Origin: an uncultured Mollicutes bacterium
GTDB lineage: Bacteria > Bacillota_I > Bacilli_A > Acholeplasmatales > Anaeroplasmataceae
Length of the DNA stretch: 8,847 nucleotides
Direction: 5' to 3'
Assembly: GCA_947174685.1 (NCBI GenBank)
Contig: CAMWJY010000022.1
Span: 1 to 8,847, forward strand
Below are positions 6,185 to 8,847 of this stretch, one piece after another. The translations under genes and the position numbers were made by a program. Position 1 is the first letter of the stretch, and the number at the start of each line of letters is the position of its first letter. The notes below the pieces were generated by a model. It saw only the letters and a program-made list of their open reading frames with translations, was not told where the DNA came from and did not search any database.

Positions 6185-7513
6185 ATGGGACTGAAGATAT
6201 ATAATTCTCTATCCAATCAGATAGAAGAATTTATACCAATCCAACCTGGAAAAGTAAATATGTATGTCTGTGGTCCTACTGTGTATAACCATATACACAT
6301 TGGTAATGCACGACCAGTAGTCTTTTATGATATGATGAAAAATTATCTGCAATATTTAGGCTATAATGTGCAGTATGCTTCAAATATCACAGATGTTGAT
6401 GATAAAATAATTAATCAAGCTCTTGCTGAAGGAAAGACTGAGAAAGAAGTCGCAAGCTTTTATGAAAAGTGCTATTTTGAAGCAGTAGAAAAGCTTGGAA
6501 GTGCTAAACCAGATTTTATTCCTCATGCAACAGAATATATTGATGAGATGATATCCTTTATTGAGAATTTAATTCAAGAGGGATATGCTTATGAAGTAGA
6601 TGGAGATGTATTTTTCCGTGTTAAAAAAATAGCTAACTATGGCTGTTTATCTAATCAGGTCAGTGAAGATTTAGAACAGGGAGCTAGAATTTCCATTAAT
6701 GAGAAAAAAGAAAATCCTTTGGATTTCTCCTTATGGAAAAAAACAGAGGTAGGAATCAAATGGAATTCTCCATTTGGAGAAGGACGCCCAGGCTGGCATA
6801 CTGAATGTGTTGTGATGAATCATAAGCTGTTTGGAAATCAAATTGATATCCATGGTGGGGGAATGGATTTAAAGTTTCCACATCACGAAAATGAAATTGC
6901 TCAAAATGAAGCCTTATATCATAATCCTTTAGCAAAGTATTGGATGCATGTAGGAAGATTAGAATTTGAAGGACAAAAAATGTCAAAATCTTTACATAAT
7001 GTTATTTATGTGAAGGATTTAGAGAATACTAAGAGTGGAATGATTATGCGTATGGTACTTGTATTTACACCATATCGTAATAATTTCTCCTATTCTCAGG
7101 AAATATTTGATCAGTATGAAAAGGTATTTGATAAATGGCAGCGTGCGTATAAGCAAGGTTTATATGAACTGCAGTTGGCTAGTAAAAATGTTGATTCTTT
7201 AGATGATTCTAATATGAAAGAGTTTGAAGAATATATGAATCAAGATTTTAATGTTCAAAATGTTATGATGCTCATAGAAAAAATCACAAAGGAGTTAAAT
7301 GTTTCTATTCGGAGTAAAGATTTAGAAACAACTTCTAGAAAGTGGAATACGCTTCATAAGATTTTACATATTCTAGGAATTAAATTATTTGTGGATCCGA
7401 TGAATGATTCCCAGCTAGAGGTATATCGCAAGTGGAATACTGCAAGGCAAAATAAGGATTTTGATGCAGCTGATACTTATCGTAAGCAGCTTGTAGATTG
7501 GGGAATTCTATAA
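6185..7513 (+). CDS. cysS: Cysteinyl-tRNA synthetase
   Basis: 442 residues, a cytoplasmic class I aminoacyl-tRNA synthetase that attaches cysteine to tRNA-Cys using ATP. The signature elements are present: MYVCGPTVYNHIHIGNARP (HIGH-type motif, HIGN at 38-41), NITDVDDKI (67-75), GWHTEC (203-208), FPHHENEIAQ (231-240) and KMSKS (265-269). Zinc ligands are C29, C208, H233 and E237. The ATG at 6185 has AGGAG 8 bases upstream; the GTG at 6161 would add eight unconserved residues. The protein stops at ...DWGIL, so it lacks the usual C-terminal LEDTPQGTRW-like tail of roughly 12-20 residues and is a little short (about 460 residues in E. coli and B. subtilis). Some Mollicutes enzymes are similarly short, so it is probably functional. 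There is no room for a T-box leader directly upstream. The TAA overlaps the ATG of mrnC. Confidence 0.97.
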   Translation: MGLKIYNSLSNQIEEFIPIQPGKVNMYVCGPTVYNHIHIGNARPVVFYDMMKNYLQYLGYNVQYASNITDVDDKIINQALAEGKTEKEVASFYEKCYFEAVEKLGSAKPDFIPHATEYIDEMISFIENLIQEGYAYEVDGDVFFRVKKIANYGCLSNQVSEDLEQGARISINEKKENPLDFSLWKKTEVGIKWNSPFGEGRPGWHTECVVMNHKLFGNQIDIHGGGMDLKFPHHENEIAQNEALYHNPLAKYWMHVGRLEFEGQKMSKSLHNVIYVKDLENTKSGMIMRMVLVFTPYRNNFSYSQEIFDQYEKVFDKWQRAYKQGLYELQLASKNVDSLDDSNMKEFEEYMNQDFNVQNVMMLIEKITKELNVSIRSKDLETTSRKWNTLHKILHILGIKLFVDPMNDSQLEVYRKWNTARQNKDFDAADTYRKQLVDWGIL

Positions 7514-7890
7514 TGGATGCTAATTTATATAACGGATTGACCTTAGCTTATATAGGCGATGCAATCTATGAAGTATATGTTAGAAAGCAGGTACTCGATG
7601 CGGGCTTTACAAAAGTAAATGAGCTACATAAAAAAGTAACCAGCTATACAAGTGCTTTAGCCCAAGCAAAGACAATCCATTATTATTTGGGGCATAATAT
7701 ACTAACAGAAACAGAGCTTAATATATTTAAAAGAGGTAGAAATTCACATGTTCATACAAAAAGGAAAAATGTGGATTTAGCAGATTACTTGGATGCAACC
7801 GGTTTTGAAGCAGTATTAGGATATCTGTATTTGAAAAATGATACATTACGTTTAGAGGAGCTAATAGCTATTTCTCTAAATATAAATTAG
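7513..7890 (+). CDS. mrnC: Mini-ribonuclease III
   Basis: 125 residues. Mini-III is an RNase III-type catalytic domain without a double-stranded RNA-binding domain; in Bacillus subtilis it matures the ends of 23S rRNA precursor. The family signature AYIGDAIYEVYVR (12-24) holds catalytic D16 (equivalent to D23 of B. subtilis). The pattern continues with HKKVTSYTSALAQA, KRGRN (73-77) and TGFEAVLGYLYL with catalytic E99. Length is slightly below the usual 130-145. The ATG at 7513 overlaps the cysS TAA (TAATG); a weak GGGGA lies 8 bases upstream inside cysS, so coupled translation is likely. A TTG at 7498 would add five residues with no support. The cysS-mrnC pair is conserved in Bacillota. Confidence 0.95.
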   Translation: MDANLYNGLTLAYIGDAIYEVYVRKQVLDAGFTKVNELHKKVTSYTSALAQAKTIHYYLGHNILTETELNIFKRGRNSHVHTKRKNVDLADYLDATGFEAVLGYLYLKNDTLRLEELIAISLNIN

Positions 7891-7895
7891 GAGGT
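7889..7895 (+). promoter_or_regulatory. Strong ribosome binding site of the P-type ATPase
   Basis: AGGAGGT overlaps the TAG stop of mrnC and lies 5 bases before the ATG at 7901. It fixes the ATPase start, including the long charged N-terminus, and shows that the gene is transcribed together with cysS and mrnC. Confidence 0.88.
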
Positions 7896-7900
7896 AAACC

Positions 7901-8847
7901 ATGGCAACTTTTGATGACAAGAGTATTTTCAGTAAGCGTGCAAATGAAGAAGAAAAAACGCCTGAAGCTGAAAAAGCAAAAGAACTTGAAAAGGAAGAAA
8001 TTCTAGAAGCAGAAGACCAAGATGAAGTTGAAGAGCAAAAGGAAGTTATAGAACCAAATGATTCTGACTCTGAAGATCACACTAAAGTCATTGGTGAAGA
8101 ACTTATTGAAAGTGAATCTGTTCGTAAGGCTCGCGAAAAACGTGAGAAAAAGGAAAAGAAGCTTGCTGAGAAGAACTATGCTAAAATGGTCAGGAAGCAT
8201 CGTAAACAGCTGAAAAAGAATCCAGAAAATATCAAAAGATATGACACGGATATAGAAAAAGGCTTACCTGATGAGGTTGTTGAAAAGCGTATTTTAGATA
8301 ATTTAGTCAATGTTACTAAAAAAGGTTCAACAAAATCTAGAAGTAAGATTATATTTTCTAATATATTTACTTTCTTTAATATCTTGACTCTTGCTATTGC
8401 AATATGGTTAATAACCATTCAAGCATGGACAGATTTAGTATTCTTGCTTATCGTTACTGCAAACACAGTAATTGGTATTGTTCAAGAGTGGAGAGCTAAA
8501 AATACAATTGATAAATTATCCTTACTATCTGCTCCTAGTGCTTTAGTTATTCGTAATGGTTCTAAAAAGGAAATCAGCGTTAGTGATGTTGTATTAGATG
8601 ATTTAGTTGTATTTGAAACAGGAAATCAGATTTGTGCTGATAGTATTGTAGTAAGTGGTACAGTTGAAGTAAATGAATCCTTATTAACAGGTGAAAGTGA
8701 TGCCATAATCAAAAAGGCAGGAGATTTATTATTCTCAGGATCCTTTGTTGTTTCTGGAAATTGTCGTGCTCGTGTAGATAAGGTTGGTAAGGATAATTAT
8801 ATTGAAAAGCTTTCTGATCAAGCAAAGCTATATCGTAAACCTAATTC
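7901..8847 (+). CDS. P-type cation-transporting ATPase, CtpE-like (5' part; cut by window edge)
   Basis: 315 full codons are visible and the frame is open to the window end. Residues 1-115 are a highly charged extension: an acidic stretch (about 16-70, roughly 25 Asp/Glu against 6 Lys), then a basic stretch (about 75-113, roughly 19 Lys/Arg against 6 acidic). The recognisable ATPase starts at GLPDEVVEKRILDNLVN (121-137). Two membrane segments follow at about 155-173 and 177-194, then the actuator domain with the dephosphorylation motif LLTGES (T263-S266) and SGSFVVSGNCRA (about 277-288). The phosphorylated-aspartate DKTG motif lies beyond the window. The pattern NIFTFFN...ANTVIGIVQEWRAKNTIDKL...VNESLLTGESD is closest, from memory, to the CtpE-like HAD-IC P-type ATPases; mycobacterial CtpE is a calcium pump. 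Ion specificity cannot be read from this part. It follows mrnC by 10 bases. Confidence 0.9.
   Translation, partial: MATFDDKSIFSKRANEEEKTPEAEKAKELEKEEILEAEDQDEVEEQKEVIEPNDSDSEDHTKVIGEELIESESVRKAREKREKKEKKLAEKNYAKMVRKHRKQLKKNPENIKRYDTDIEKGLPDEVVEKRILDNLVNVTKKGSTKSRSKIIFSNIFTFFNILTLAIAIWLITIQAWTDLVFLLIVTANTVIGIVQEWRAKNTIDKLSLLSAPSALVIRNGSKKEISVSDVVLDDLVVFETGNQICADSIVVSGTVEVNESLLTGESDAIIKKAGDLLFSGSFVVSGNCRARVDKVGKDNYIEKLSDQAKLYRKPN

Noticed and set aside
8003..8418. Two overlapping minus-strand reading frames (8003-8200 and 8176-8418)
   Set aside because: They are antisense to the P-type ATPase, whose frame is continuous from 7901 to the window end. Their Phe- and Leu-rich translations are the usual reverse reading of Lys- and Glu-rich codons.

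Overview
The window is AT-rich DNA (by eye roughly two-thirds A+T) with strong AGGAGG-type ribosome binding sites, consensus sigma-A promoters and the standard code: tryptophan is TGG throughout and none of the five complete genes uses TGA as a stop. A Mini-III RNase next to cysS and a Gram-positive-style lipoprotein point to a low-GC Bacillota or Bacilli-like organism, possibly near Erysipelotrichia or the walled relatives of Mollicutes. The oxygen-sensitive activase/dehydratase-type proteins suggest an anaerobe, perhaps gut-associated. This placement is inference.

Layout. Positions 1-41 hold nothing I can identify. A two-gene minus-strand transcription unit runs from a promoter at 4279-4307, through a 968-residue protein (two tandem BcrAD/BadFG-type ATPase halves, a cysteine cluster and a DUF2229-type region) and a 424-residue dehydratase-like protein, to an intrinsic terminator at 42-73. 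The two genes share one base (TAATG). Together they look like one very large protein (about 1400 residues in many Firmicutes) divided at an interdomain linker.

The divergent intergenic region (4244-4522) carries one good promoter for each direction. Between the promoters lie two perfect AT-rich palindromes that could be operators.

The plus strand reads: a GLUG-repeat surface lipoprotein (4523-6139), a small hairpin with a T-run (6142-6160), cysS (6185-7513), mrnC (7513-7890, again a TAATG overlap) and the 5' part of a CtpE-like P-type ATPase (7901 to the window edge). The last three are packed so tightly that they must be co-transcribed. Whether they depend on read-through past the hairpin, or on a promoter inside the lipoprotein gene, cannot be settled by reading.

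How they work together. CysRS charges tRNA-Cys and Mini-III matures 23S rRNA, so that block is translation housekeeping with an ion pump appended. The minus-strand pair probably forms an ATP-driven, iron-sulfur electron-injecting system whose substrate is unknown. The lipoprotein is probably displayed at the cell surface. I see no CRISPR array, tRNA, rRNA, insertion sequence or phage gene. The points most worth following up are the split activase/dehydratase, the charged N-terminal extension on the P-type ATPase, the palindromes between the divergent promoters, and the hairpin in front of cysS.
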